Source of the DNA: Palleronia caenipelagi
GTDB lineage: Bacteria > Pseudomonadota > Alphaproteobacteria > Rhodobacterales > Rhodobacteraceae
DNA: 64,000 nt
Reading direction: 5' to 3'
Assembly (NCBI RefSeq): GCF_007004065.1
Contig: NZ_VFSV01000006.1
Coordinates: 62,001 to 126,000, forward strand
Part shown: positions 9,604 to 18,384 of the stretch, one piece after another
Layout of the letters: each line of letters opens with the position of its first letter
How positions within the stretch are numbered: the first letter of the stretch is position 1
Position numbers and translations under genes: made by a program
The notes under the pieces: generated by a model
Database searches by the model: none
What the model saw: the letters and a program-made list of their open reading frames with translations, nothing else
What the model was told of the DNA's origin: nothing

Positions 9604-9619
9604 TCAACTTGCGAGTTGA
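9604..9619. promoter_or_regulatory. Inverted repeat overlapping a TTGACA hexamer (possible operator)
   Basis: TCAACT (9604-9609) and AGTTGA (9614-9619) form a 6-4-6 inverted repeat, and a TTGACA hexamer occupies 9616-9621. No well-spaced -10 box follows (TATCAA begins only about 13 bases later), so this is only a candidate control site for the calcium-binding protein gene downstream. The rest of 9511-9714 shows no gene. Confidence 0.35.
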
Positions 9620-9714
9620 CATCTGACTTCCTGTTATCAACGCTGGAGTGAAACCATTTTTCAGTGTGCGCGGGCGTCATGGAACTTATGACAATCTGAC
9701 TTCTCGGTGTTGGC

Positions 9715-10593
9715 TTGTTGGCCGCGATCATCAGCGGATTTGATGACGATGATCATGACTCCAATGACAATCGGGATGATGAGCAATCCGACGATGACCA
9801 ACCTCAAACGGACGACACTGACGGTGACTCGGAGTCAATTCTCGAAGACAGCGAGCCGTTTCAGGGCACTGAAGGCGACGATACTATAGTTGTCGAGGCG
9901 GGTGATACTGTACCGGCCACGATCGATTTGCGGGGTGGCGACTATGTGGCCGAGATTGATTACGATGGCGACTTGAAGATCATCGGAGGTGACGGCAATG
10001 ACTCGATCACAGTCAAAGGCACCTCGAACGTTGCAGATGGTTGGCTCGGGAATGACACCCTGATCGGTGGGAACAGCAATATTCTGGCAGGACATGACGG
10101 CGACGATGTGATCGACTTCGAGATCAACTTTGACGAGTTTGCAGTTGACTCGAACATGAGGGGTGCAGCCCATGGCGAGGCCGGTGATGACGTCATTACC
10201 GCTCGTGCGCCGGTGTTCGTCACCGAGAGCGATTACGCTGCTTTGGGTCAGGTGTTCCTCTCCGGCGACGATGGCTCTGACGAGTACAACGTGATCTATG
10301 AACTGGATGAAAACCCGGGGATACCCGTCGACGCTCCTCTCGAGTCTGAGCCGGAGCTTTTCAGAATTTTGAATTTCGATCCGAATGAAGATCAGCTGCG
10401 TGTAGTGCTGGATCGGTCCGAAGTAACCGCAGGCCAGTTGGTTTCGGTTGAGCTGAGAACGGTCACCGTTGGCATGTCAAAACTAATCCTGAGCATCGAC
10501 GCTACTGAGGAGTTGCCTGGCGCTACCACTGTCCTGCTCATTCAGCACGACACCGAAATTTCGCTCGATGATATTCAGATCGTCGGTGCTTAA
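9715..10593 (+). CDS. Acidic RTX-like calcium-binding protein, leader interrupted by a stop
   Basis: An acidic protein of about 292 residues, low in GC relative to its neighbours. After a short hydrophobic start it has an Asp-rich stretch (FDDDDHDSNDN) and degenerate calcium-binding nonapeptides such as GGDGNDSI, GWLGNDTLIGG, GHDGDDVI and GEAGDDVI. These suggest a secreted or surface Ca-binding role. The start is doubtful. An ATG at 9679 is in the same frame but a TGA at 9697-9699 intervenes; reading through would give MELMTI-stop-LLGVGLLAAIISGF, which looks like a membrane leader. The first start after the stop is TTG 9715, without a clear ribosome site. The gene may be decaying. No close function is recognised. 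Confidence 0.6.
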   Translation: MLAAIISGFDDDDHDSNDNRDDEQSDDDQPQTDDTDGDSESILEDSEPFQGTEGDDTIVVEAGDTVPATIDLRGGDYVAEIDYDGDLKIIGGDGNDSITVKGTSNVADGWLGNDTLIGGNSNILAGHDGDDVIDFEINFDEFAVDSNMRGAAHGEAGDDVITARAPVFVTESDYAALGQVFLSGDDGSDEYNVIYELDENPGIPVDAPLESEPELFRILNFDPNEDQLRVVLDRSEVTAGQLVSVELRTVTVGMSKLILSIDATEELPGATTVLLIQHDTEISLDDIQIVGA

Positions 10594-10628
10594 GGCACAA
10601 ACATGACGGACGCACGACGTACGACAAC

Positions 10629-10662
10629 ATTAGGCCGGACTCAGTGGGGCCCGGCCTAATTT
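10629..10662. terminator. Hairpin terminator between convergent genes
   Basis: A perfect 10-base stem (ATTAGGCCGG 10629-10638 with CCGGCCTAAT 10651-10660) lies between the calcium-binding protein and the convergent aminotransferase. The U tract is short on both strands, but position and stem support a shared terminator. Confidence 0.7.
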
Positions 10663-10678
10663 ATGCAAAAACAATATC

Positions 10679-11860
10679 TTACTCGTAGGTGGCGGCGATC
10701 GCCTGGGCAAGTTTCGGGACCGTCTCCTCGTTCAGGCCCGCCACGTTGATCCGGCTGTCGCCCACGATGTAGACGGCAAAGTCCTTGCGGATGGCCTCGA
10801 CCTGCTCGGGGCTCAGACCCAGACGCGAGAACATACCACGGTGACGCGCGATGAAGTCGAAGCGATCCGAGTTCGTCAGGCGGCGCAGCTCGGCGGCCAG
10901 TTGTTCGCGCAGGGCCAGCATGCCGGTCCGCATCTCCTCCAACTCGGCCTTCCAGTCGGCGGTCAACTCGGCGTCGTTGAGGATCGTGGTCACGATCCGC
11001 GCCCCGTGATCCGGCGGGAACGAGAAGTTCTGCCGGTTCAGGTGGTTCATGTTACCCTGCACGGTCTTCACATGGGCCGGATCACAGAGCCCCATCAGGA
11101 GGCCCGTTCGCTCGCGGTAGATCCCAAAATTCTTCGAGCAGGAGGCGCCGATCAGCATCTCAGGCAGCTTGCGCGCCAGAATGCGGGTGCCGGTGGCGTC
11201 TTCTTCGAGCCCGTCGCCAAAGCCCTGATAGGCAAGGTCGACAAACGCAATCGCTCCGCGCTCGCCGATCAGGTCGGCCACGGCCTCCCACTGGGCCTCG
11301 GTCAGGTTGGCGCCGGTGGGATTATGGCAGCAGCCATGGACCAGCACCACGTCGCCCGACGCGACCTTGCCCAGATCCTCCATCATGCCGTCGAAATCGA
11401 CCTCGCCGGTGGCGTTGTCGAAATAGCGGTACTCGACGAAGGGCTGGCCCACTGTCTTCAGGATCGACAAGTGGTTCGGCCAGGTCGGCGCGGAGACGTG
11501 GAAGGTGGCGTCGGGGTTCGCCATGCGCACCAGATCCACGCCCTGACGGAAGGCACCGGTGCCGCCCGGCGTTGCTACGGCAGCCATGCGATCCGCCGCA
11601 AGCGCGTCGCCGAGGATCAGTTCGCTCAGCGCCTTGGCATAGGCCGGATCTCCCGCGAGCGCCACGTAGCTCTTGGTCGTCTCGCTCTTCAGGAGGCGCG
11701 CCTCGGCTTCCTTCACCGCGCGCATGATTGGGGTGTTGCCCTGCGCGTCCTTGTAGACGCCGACGCCGAGGTCGATTTTCTCCGCGCGCGGATCCTCGCG
11801 GTAGCTCGCCATGAGAGCGAGGATCTTGTCCGCCGGTTGGTCCTTCAGATTACCAAGCAT
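10679..11860 (-). CDS. Aromatic/aspartate aminotransferase (class I, PLP-dependent)
   Basis: Cytoplasmic transaminase of the AspC/TyrB subgroup, 393 residues from the ATG at 11860. It has the N-terminal IDLGVGVYKDAQGNTP, the substrate and cofactor stretch HGCCHNPTGANL (178-185 region), and the PLP lysine K243 within GASCSKNFGIYRERTG. The C-terminal SRINVAGLNEE contains the substrate-carboxylate arginine. It begins one base after the stop of the sulfurtransferase gene, so the two form an operon. Substrate preference (aspartate versus aromatic) cannot be decided from the sequence alone. Confidence 0.92.
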   Translation of the reverse strand: MLGNLKDQPADKILALMASYREDPRAEKIDLGVGVYKDAQGNTPIMRAVKEAEARLLKSETTKSYVALAGDPAYAKALSELILGDALAADRMAAVATPGGTGAFRQGVDLVRMANPDATFHVSAPTWPNHLSILKTVGQPFVEYRYFDNATGEVDFDGMMEDLGKVASGDVVLVHGCCHNPTGANLTEAQWEAVADLIGERGAIAFVDLAYQGFGDGLEEDATGTRILARKLPEMLIGASCSKNFGIYRERTGLLMGLCDPAHVKTVQGNMNHLNRQNFSFPPDHGARIVTTILNDAELTADWKAELEEMRTGMLALREQLAAELRRLTNSDRFDFIARHRGMFSRLGLSPEQVEAIRKDFAVYIVGDSRINVAGLNEETVPKLAQAIAATYE

Positions 11861-11861
11861 G

Positions 11862-12716
11862 TTATGCGTCTCCGTTTGCAACTGGCAGGTCGCCATAGGC
11901 GCCCCATTCCGTCCATGATCCATCGTAGAGAGACCAGCTCTCATGGCCGATCCGCGCAAGGCCCAGCGCGAGAATCGCCGCTGTCACGCCGGAGCCGCAG
12001 CTGGTGATCACAGGCTGGCTGAGATCAACACCCACTGCCTCAAACGCGGCCCGCAGGTCGTCGGGGGATTTCATCGTCTGATCGGGGTTCAGGAGCTGGC
12101 CAAAGGGCAGGTTCTTCGATCCCGGAATATGTCCCGCCCGCAGGCCGGGACGCGGCTCGGGCAGGTCACCGCGGTAGCGTTCAGCAGCCCGGGCGTCGAG
12201 GATCTGAGCGCTGCCCAGCTTCGAGGCCTCGGCCACCTGCGTGACATCGCGCAGCAAGTGGTTCTGGCGCGATACGGTCATGTGGCGGTCGCGGATCACG
12301 GGGGGCAGATCCTCCATTTCCCGTCCCTCGGCCTGCCATTTCGGCAAGCCGCCATCCAGCACGGCCACATCGTCCTTGCCCATCAGCTTGAAGAGCCACC
12401 AGACGCGAGCGGCGGAAAACAGCCCGGCAGAGTCGTAGACCACCACCTGATGACCATCGCCCACACCCATGGCGCGCATCCGGGAGATGAACTTTTCCGT
12501 CGGCGGCGCCATATGAGGCAGCTCTGACCGGGCGTCGGAGATCTCTTCGATATCGAAGAACCGCGCACCCGGAATATGGCCTGCGTCATACTCGGACCGC
12601 GCATCGCGACCGGCATCGGGCATGTGCCAGGAGGCGTCGAGAACCCGCAGATCCGGGTCATCCAGATGGCGTGCCAGCCACTCCGTCGAGACAAGTGTTT
12701 TCGGATCGTCCTGCAT
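11862..12716 (-). CDS. sseA: 3-Mercaptopyruvate sulfurtransferase (two-rhodanese-domain)
   Basis: Transfers sulfur from 3-mercaptopyruvate to acceptors such as thiols or cyanide. The 284 residues hold two rhodanese domains (about 8-130 and 160-280). The active loop reads SCGSGVTA with catalytic Cys240; the CG[ST]GVTA form is the mercaptopyruvate rather than thiosulfate type. Family phrases YDAGHIPGA and LRAGHIPGSKN are present. The partner aminotransferase downstream could supply mercaptopyruvate from cysteine, which gives the operon a plausible cysteine-degradation role (inference). Confidence 0.93.
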   Translation of the reverse strand: MQDDPKTLVSTEWLARHLDDPDLRVLDASWHMPDAGRDARSEYDAGHIPGARFFDIEEISDARSELPHMAPPTEKFISRMRAMGVGDGHQVVVYDSAGLFSAARVWWLFKLMGKDDVAVLDGGLPKWQAEGREMEDLPPVIRDRHMTVSRQNHLLRDVTQVAEASKLGSAQILDARAAERYRGDLPEPRPGLRAGHIPGSKNLPFGQLLNPDQTMKSPDDLRAAFEAVGVDLSQPVITSCGSGVTAAILALGLARIGHESWSLYDGSWTEWGAYGDLPVANGDA

Positions 12717-12855
12717 GGGAACTCCCTATCTCCCGTTTTCCCAAAAGGGTTACGCGGGGTCGTTGGGCAGGGCAAGACGAGCGGGATACGAAAGAAACAA
12801 CCGTTCACAGGAAACCCGCCGTACGCATGAAAACTGCGGAAAACGGGTCTGGGGG

Positions 12856-13329
12856 TCAGTTGTGTTCCTTCAACAGGCGCTGCTTTTGACGATCCCAGTC
12901 GCGCTTGGCAGACGTTTCGCGTTTGTCGGCGACTTTTTTACCCTTGGCGATGCCGATCTTCAGCTTGGCGATTCCCTTGTGGTTGAAATAGAGCACCAGC
13001 GGCACAAGCGTCATCCCCTTGCGCTGGGTGTCATTCCAGAGCCGCGCCAGCTCGCGCTGTTTGACCAGCAGTTTGCGGCGGCGGCGCTCTTCATGGCCGA
13101 ACATGGCACGGTCATAGGGGGCGATATAGCTGTTCACCAGCCACAGCTCCCCCTCTTCGACGGCCGCATAGCTCTCGGCGATGTTGGCCTGAGCCACGCG
13201 CAGGGATTTCACCTCCGAGCCATAGAGCTGGACGCCACATTCGATGTCATCCTCGATGGCGTAATCGTAGCGGGCCCGCCGGTTCTCGGCGATCACCTTG
13301 TAATTCGGGTTGTCTTTTGCCTTGGCCAT
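12856..13329 (-). CDS. smpB: SsrA (tmRNA)-binding protein SmpB
   Basis: RNA-binding partner of tmRNA in trans-translation rescue of stalled ribosomes. From the ATG at 13329 the protein has 157 residues with the standard phrases: [36 protein letters not shown] and [18 protein letters not shown]. The C-terminal tail is basic, with [15 protein letters not shown]. Longer upstream readings overlap the divergent acyltransferase gene and lack homology. No tmRNA gene lies in the window. Confidence 0.97.
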   Translation of the reverse strand: MAKAKDNPNYKVIAENRRARYDYAIEDDIECGVQLYGSEVKSLRVAQANIAESYAAVEEGELWLVNSYIAPYDRAMFGHEERRRRKLLVKQRELARLWNDTQRKGMTLVPLVLYFNHKGIAKLKIGIAKGKKVADKRETSAKRDWDRQKQRLLKEHN

Positions 13330-13404
13330 AGGCGTCACATAGGCGCGGCAGGGACGGCTGTCTACCGTCCGCCGCGATGCTATATGGGGACAAAAGGGGG
13401 CAGT

Positions 13405-14583
13405 ATGGACGACGCAGAACAGATCACGGTCACCAGCCATCACGGTCTCGCCAGCATCGACGCGGCGGACTGGGACGCCTGCGCCTGCCCCGAAGCGGCA
13501 GACGGGCGGCCCCTCGACCCGTTCACCACCCATCGGTTTCTGTCCGCGCTGGAGCGCTCGGGGTCGGTCGGTCCGGGCACGGGATGGGAGCCGCATCACC
13601 TGACGATCCAACAGCGCGGGGAAACAATCGCTTGCACGCCGCTTTATGCAAAGGGACACAGTCAGGGCGAGTATATCTTCGACCATTCCTGGGCCCATGC
13701 CTATGAACGGGCGGGCGGGCAATATTATCCGAAACTACAAATCGCCGTGCCATTCACGCCAGCCACCGGACGACGGTTGCTGGTCCGACCCGGGTATGAG
13801 CAGATTGGCCGGGCGGCACTGGTCGAGGGCGCGGTGCATGTCGCCGCTGAAAACGATGTCTCCTCCCTGCACCTGACCTTCTGCACCGGAGACGAGGCCG
13901 CAGCGCTGGGGGACATGGGTCTCCTGCACAGGCTGGGGCAGCAATATCACTGGGAAGATGCGGGCTATGGCAATTTCGACGGCTTCCTCGCCGCGCTGTC
14001 GTCGCGCAAGCGCAAGACCATCCGCAAGGAACGCCGCAGCGCCGACGAAGCCGATCTGAAGATCGTCAACCTGACCGGCGACGACCTGAAACCCCATCAT
14101 TGGGACCATTTCTGGGCCTTCTACCAGGACACCGGCGCCCGCAAATGGGGTCAGCCTTATCTGACGCGCGCGTTCTTTGAGGAAGCGCAGGCGACGCTGC
14201 GAGACGACATGCTGTTGATGCTGGCGCTGGACGGGGACACACCAGTGGCGGGGGCGCTGAATTTCATCGGGAGGGAGACGCTATACGGCCGCTATTGGGG
14301 CTGCTTGCGCGAGGTACCGTTCCTGCATTTTGAGCTCTGCTATTACCGCGCCATCGACTGGGCACTCGCCAACGGACTCCACCGCGTCGAAGCGGGCGCT
14401 CAGGGCGAGCACAAGCTGGCGCGCGGATACCTGCCCACCCCCGTGCATTCGGTGCACTGGATCGCCGATCCGGGCTTGCGCCGGGCAGTGGAACAGTACC
14501 TGATGGCTGAGAGGGACGCCGTTGGTGAGGAAATTGAAATTCTCACCGATTACGGTCCATTTCGAAAGACCACGAACGAGTGA
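13405..14583 (+). CDS. FemAB-like N-acyltransferase (DUF482/peptidoglycan-type GNAT)
   Basis: A 392-residue protein of the FemAB_like/DUF482 family, which belongs to the GNAT acyltransferase fold. Characteristic phrases are [34 protein letters not shown] (a basic loop) and a C-terminal block [26 protein letters not shown] followed by [16 protein letters not shown]. The start at 13405 has AGGGGG just upstream; an in-frame ATG at 13384 is possible. It is divergent from smpB and followed after 21 bases by phhB. The acceptor substrate is unknown. Confidence 0.85.
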   Translation: MDDAEQITVTSHHGLASIDAADWDACACPEAADGRPLDPFTTHRFLSALERSGSVGPGTGWEPHHLTIQQRGETIACTPLYAKGHSQGEYIFDHSWAHAYERAGGQYYPKLQIAVPFTPATGRRLLVRPGYEQIGRAALVEGAVHVAAENDVSSLHLTFCTGDEAAALGDMGLLHRLGQQYHWEDAGYGNFDGFLAALSSRKRKTIRKERRSADEADLKIVNLTGDDLKPHHWDHFWAFYQDTGARKWGQPYLTRAFFEEAQATLRDDMLLMLALDGDTPVAGALNFIGRETLYGRYWGCLREVPFLHFELCYYRAIDWALANGLHRVEAGAQGEHKLARGYLPTPVHSVHWIADPGLRRAVEQYLMAERDAVGEEIEILTDYGPFRKTTNE

Positions 14584-14604
14584 CACATGTTAAAGGAGCA
14601 CCCG

Positions 14605-14886
14605 ATGGACGATGCGGCAATGAAAGACACCCTCGAAAAGCTGGAAAAGCGCGGCTGGACCGTCTCCAGTGACCCCGAGGCGATCAGCAAAACCTTTGAA
14701 TTCAAAGACTTCACCCGAGCGTTTGGCTGGATGACCATGGTTGCCACACGTGCTGAAAAGATCGGGCATCACCCCGACTGGTCAAACAGCTACAACAAGG
14801 TTGATGTGTCTCTGACCACCCATGATTCCGGCGGACTGACAGATAAAGATCTGCGGCTGGCCAAGATGATGGATCAACTCGCGTGA
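14605..14886 (+). CDS. phhB: 4a-Hydroxytetrahydrobiopterin (pterin-4a-carbinolamine) dehydratase
   Basis: Recycles the pterin cofactor of aromatic amino acid hydroxylases. The 93-residue protein shows the PCD signature: FEFKDFTRAFGWM, then EKIGHHPDWSNSYNKVDVSLTTHDSGGLT, with the catalytic histidine pair. I chose ATG 14605 because AAAGGAG (14592-14598) stands at good spacing before it; the ATG at 14587 has none. Confidence 0.95.
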   Translation: MDDAAMKDTLEKLEKRGWTVSSDPEAISKTFEFKDFTRAFGWMTMVATRAEKIGHHPDWSNSYNKVDVSLTTHDSGGLTDKDLRLAKMMDQLA

Positions 14887-14894
14887 CAAGGGAG

Positions 14895-14935
14895 CTGATC
14901 GGCGGGGCATCGAGCCCCGCCGATCAGCGCTTCTC
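14895..14935. terminator. Strong bidirectional terminator, phhB / rfbA
   Basis: A perfect 14-base stem (14895-14908 with 14914-14927) and the loop ATCGA lie between convergent phhB and rfbA. A T-rich stretch follows on the plus strand. Confidence 0.9.
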
Positions 14936-14937
14936 TT

Positions 14938-15807
14938 TCAGAGAAGCTTTTTCAGGTAGGCGCCATAGTCGGTCTTTTTGAAGGTCTCCGCATGGCGGGC
15001 AAGGGTATCGCGATCGATCCAGCCTTGCTCAAAGGCGATCTCTTCAGGGCAGCCGGATTGAATGCCCTGCCGTTTTTGCAAGGTCCGCACGAAATTGGCA
15101 GCGTCCAGAAGCGAGTCATGGGTCCCGGTATCAAGCCACGCATAACCGCGCCCCAGACGACCGACGTTCAGGCTGCCTTCCTCAAGATACATCTGGAGGA
15201 GCGACACGATCTCCAACTCGCCCCGCTCGGATTTCTCGACCGCCTTCGCCCGTTCAGACGCACGCCCATCAAGGAAGTAAAGCCCGGTAACGGCGTAATT
15301 CGACGGCGGGACCTCGGGTTTTTCGATGATTGCCGTCACTTTTCCGTCGGCGTCCATATCGACAACGCCATAGCGCTCTGGATCGTTCACGCGGCTGCCG
15401 AACACGGTCCCGCCTTCCTTGCGGGCGTCGGCTGCGCGCAGCTCGTCGGTCAGGCCGTGACCGAAAAAGATATTGTCTCCCAGAACCATGGCAGACGGCG
15501 CGCCGTCGAGGAACTCTTCGGCCAGCAGATAGGCCTGCGCCAGGCCGTCCGGGCTCGGCTGCTCGATGAAGGTCAGGCTGATGCCCCATTGGGAGCCGTC
15601 CCCCAGCACCTTTTTGAACCGGGACTGGTCTTCGGGCGTGGTGATCACCGCAATCTCCCGAATACCCGTCAGCATGAGCACCGAGAGCGGGTAGTAGATC
15701 ATCGGCTTATCATACAGCGGCATGAGCTGCTTTGAGACACCGATTGTCAGCGGATACAGGCGGGTGCCTGAGCCCCCGGCGAGGATAATACCTTTACGGT
15801 CGGTCAT
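14938..15807 (-). CDS. rfbA: Glucose-1-phosphate thymidylyltransferase RfbA/RmlA
   Basis: First enzyme of dTDP-L-rhamnose synthesis: glucose-1-phosphate plus dTTP to dTDP-glucose. The 289 residues begin with the nucleotidyltransferase loop GIILAGGSGTRLYPLT and contain PMIYYPLSVLMLTGIREI, VLGDNIFFGHG and the EKPEVPPSNYAVTGLY block. It overlaps rfbD by 4 bases and is last in the rfbC-B-D-A operon. Confidence 0.97.
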   Translation of the reverse strand: MTDRKGIILAGGSGTRLYPLTIGVSKQLMPLYDKPMIYYPLSVLMLTGIREIAVITTPEDQSRFKKVLGDGSQWGISLTFIEQPSPDGLAQAYLLAEEFLDGAPSAMVLGDNIFFGHGLTDELRAADARKEGGTVFGSRVNDPERYGVVDMDADGKVTAIIEKPEVPPSNYAVTGLYFLDGRASERAKAVEKSERGELEIVSLLQMYLEEGSLNVGRLGRGYAWLDTGTHDSLLDAANFVRTLQKRQGIQSGCPEEIAFEQGWIDRDTLARHAETFKKTDYGAYLKKLL

Positions 15808-16652
15808 GACGTCTCCGTAATACTCTTGATCATGTGAGGAAGGGTGGCCTGCCAGTCAGGCCGCGCGATACCGAAGGCTGTCTCGGTCGCCGAGCAATCC
15901 ATCCGGGAATTCCCGGGGCGCTGCGCAGGCGTCGGATAGGCGGAACTGGGGATATCCTCGACCGTCACCGGACGGCCAGCGGCGGCAAAGATGGCGCGGG
16001 CGAAGTCAGCCCAGCCCACATCCGGCGCACCGGAGAAGTGGTAGGTCCCGGAGAGCGACGGGTCCGTGACCAGCGCCTCGGCAATGATCATCACCGCGTC
16101 CGCAATGGCCGGGGCCGGAGTTGGTCCGCCGATCTGATCCGCAACAACCGTCAGGTGATCCCGGGTCTCGGAAAGCCGCAGCATGGTCTTGAGGAAATTC
16201 GCGCCGTGATCCGAATAGACCCACGAGGTCCGAAGGATAGCGTGCACCCCCCCGGCCGCCCGCACAGCTTCTTCGCCAGCGAGCTTTGTCCGGCCATAGG
16301 CTCCGAGCGGACCCGTGCGATCGTTGACCTGATGCGGCGCGGTGCCACTGCCGGGAAAGACATAATCCGTGGAGATATGGACGAAGGGAATACCCAACTC
16401 CGCAGCGACCCGGGCCATTGCACCGGGGGCCGCGCCATTGATCGCGGCGGCGAGGTTTTCTTCGCTTTCTGCTTTGTCCACGGCGGTGTAGGCGGCGGCG
16501 TTGATCACCGCACGCGGGCGGTGCGCCCTGATCGCGGCGGCACAGGCCTCGGGGTCGGTCAGATCGGCCTCGGCGCGGCCTAGGGACAAGACCCCGTCCC
16601 GCCCCGCCAGCGAGGCGCCGACCTGTCCCGAAGAGCCGAAGACAAGGATCAT
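15804..16652 (-). CDS. rfbD: dTDP-4-dehydrorhamnose reductase RfbD/RmlD
   Basis: NAD(P)H-dependent last step of dTDP-L-rhamnose synthesis. From ATG 16652 the protein has 282 residues. The Rossmann loop reads VFGSSGQVG; other family phrases are [26 protein letters not shown] and [12 protein letters not shown] (YxxxK catalytic pair). The start overlaps the rfbB stop in an ATGA arrangement, which indicates coupling. Confidence 0.96.
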   Translation of the reverse strand: MILVFGSSGQVGASLAGRDGVLSLGRAEADLTDPEACAAAIRAHRPRAVINAAAYTAVDKAESEENLAAAINGAAPGAMARVAAELGIPFVHISTDYVFPGSGTAPHQVNDRTGPLGAYGRTKLAGEEAVRAAGGVHAILRTSWVYSDHGANFLKTMLRLSETRDHLTVVADQIGGPTPAPAIADAVMIIAEALVTDPSLSGTYHFSGAPDVGWADFARAIFAAAGRPVTVEDIPSSAYPTPAQRPGNSRMDCSATETAFGIARPDWQATLPHMIKSITETS

Positions 16653-17692
16653 TTCGCCGTGCCCAGACGTTCGCCCACACCCTGACGGTCCTGAAGCGCC
16701 CGCCACCACGGCTCGTTGTCGAGGAACCAGGCGATGGTCTTTTCCAGCCCCTGCTCCAGCGTGACCGACGGGCGCCAGCCGAGCTCAGTGCGGATGCGGG
16801 TGGGATCGATGGCGTAGCGCAGATCGTGGCCCGGACGGTCGGTCACAAAGGTGATCTGATCCGCATAAGAGCCGCTCTCGCGCGGGCGCAGCGTATCGAG
16901 ATGGGTGCAGATGGTGCGCACGATGTCGATATTCTTCGCCTCGTTCTCGCCGCCGATATTATAGGTCCGACCGATCTCACCCTTTTGCAGGACGGTGAGC
17001 AGCGCGTCGGCGTGATCCTCTACATACAGCCAGTCCCGCACGTTTTCGCCCTTGCCGTAAACCGGGATCGAGTCGCCGGCCAATGCCCGCAGGATCACCA
17101 CCGGGATGAGCTTTTCGGGGAAGTGGAAGGGGCCGTAATTGTTGGAGCAATTCGTGACCACCACTGGCAGTCCATAGGTCTCGTGCCAGGCGCGGACCAG
17201 ATGGTCGCTGGCGGCCTTGGACGCGGAATAGGGGGAGTTGGGCGCGTAGGGCGTGTCTTCGGTGAACTGCCCGGTTTCGCCCAGCGTGCCATAAACCTCG
17301 TCGGTCGAGATATGGTGGAACCGGAAACCCTCGGGTCGCCCCGACTCGTTCCAATAGGCCAGCGCCGCATCGAGCAGGGTCTGGGTGCCGTTCACATTGG
17401 TGCGGATGAACGCGCCCGGCCCGTCGATAGACCGGTCCACATGGCTCTCGGCGGCGAGGTGCATCACAGCATCCGGCTTATGCTCCGCAAAGATCCGCAC
17501 CATTGCATCACCATCGCAGATATCCGCGTGCTCGAACCGATAGTCCGGATGGTCCGCCACCGACGCCACGTTGTCGAGGCAGGCCGCGTAGGTCAGCGCG
17601 TCCACGTTCACCACTTCGAACCCGTCGCGGATCGCTTGCCGGACAACGGCCGAGCCGATGAAGCCCGCGCCACCTGTTACCAAAATCTTCAT
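16649..17692 (-). CDS. rfbB: dTDP-glucose 4,6-dehydratase RfbB/RmlB
   Basis: Second enzyme of the dTDP-rhamnose pathway, an extended SDR of 347 residues. It has [12 protein letters not shown] for NAD binding, [13 protein letters not shown], the [11 protein letters not shown] stretch with catalytic Thr-Asp-Glu, and [14 protein letters not shown] with the YxxxK pair. [14 protein letters not shown] is typical of RmlB. It overlaps the neighbouring rfbC by one base. Confidence 0.97.
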   Translation of the reverse strand: MKILVTGGAGFIGSAVVRQAIRDGFEVVNVDALTYAACLDNVASVADHPDYRFEHADICDGDAMVRIFAEHKPDAVMHLAAESHVDRSIDGPGAFIRTNVNGTQTLLDAALAYWNESGRPEGFRFHHISTDEVYGTLGETGQFTEDTPYAPNSPYSASKAASDHLVRAWHETYGLPVVVTNCSNNYGPFHFPEKLIPVVILRALAGDSIPVYGKGENVRDWLYVEDHADALLTVLQKGEIGRTYNIGGENEAKNIDIVRTICTHLDTLRPRESGSYADQITFVTDRPGHDLRYAIDPTRIRTELGWRPSVTLEQGLEKTIAWFLDNEPWWRALQDRQGVGERLGTAK

Positions 17693-18261
17693 TACTCAGC
17701 CTCGTAGGTGAAAGGGTTTTCGAACTCCGACAGGGTGGGCGCTTCACGATCCTTGTTGGAAAGAAGGCTCAGATCGACCTCATCGCCCCAATCCACGCCA
17801 AATGCCGGGTCATCAAAGCGAATCGAGACGTCACACTCCGCCGAATAGGGTGCGGAGCATTTATACAGGAGTTCGGCGTCGGGGGTCAGCGTGATGAACC
17901 CGTGCAGAAAGCCTGTCGGGATATAAAGTTGATTGCCGTTCTCAGCCGACAGCTCGTAGCCACGCCATTGACCAAACGTCGGCGACCCATGTCGAATGTC
18001 CACGGCGATATCCCATACGGCACCGCCGCCGCAGCGCACCAGCTTGGCCTGCGCGTAGGGCGGGCGCTGACAATGCAGGCCGCGCAAGGTCCCGCGAACC
18101 CGGCTCAATGAATGATTGTCCTGCACAAAAACGGTCTCGAGACCGGTCGCGGCTTGCAGCGTTGCCTGATTGTACACCTCGCTGAACCACCCGCGAGAAT
18201 CGCCAAAGCGCTTCGGCGTCAGAAGCAGCAGCCCGGGAATACCGGTCTCATCGACTTGCAT
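17692..18261 (-). CDS. rfbC: dTDP-4-dehydrorhamnose 3,5-epimerase RfbC/RmlC
   Basis: Cupin-fold epimerase, third step of the pathway and first gene of the operon. From ATG 18261 it has 189 residues. Family markers are [32 protein letters not shown] (catalytic His), the [12 protein letters not shown] segment and [13 protein letters not shown]. The longer frame to 18351 has no family match. The 123 bases upstream separate it from the RTX protein gene on the same strand; I see no obvious promoter there. Confidence 0.95.
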   Translation of the reverse strand: MQVDETGIPGLLLLTPKRFGDSRGWFSEVYNQATLQAATGLETVFVQDNHSLSRVRGTLRGLHCQRPPYAQAKLVRCGGGAVWDIAVDIRHGSPTFGQWRGYELSAENGNQLYIPTGFLHGFITLTPDAELLYKCSAPYSAECDVSIRFDDPAFGVDWGDEVDLSLLSNKDREAPTLSEFENPFTYEAE

Positions 18262-18384
18262 ATCACTCGATCCCACGTTTCTCGAGACGTCTGTTATCGC
18301 CTCGCGGCCAGGTTCTCCAGTGGGTTGCAGCGGCAGGATGCCGATAAGCAACCCTGCGCCGATATAAAACCGACCTGATTTCTC

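Noticed and set aside
9697-9699. TGA as selenocysteine codon
   Set aside because: No selenocysteine insertion hairpin was seen after it and no selenoprotein family resembles this protein.
12622-13404. A 5' extension of the FemAB-like gene to about 650 codons
   Set aside because: The extension is antisense to smpB; the family match begins at ATG 13405.
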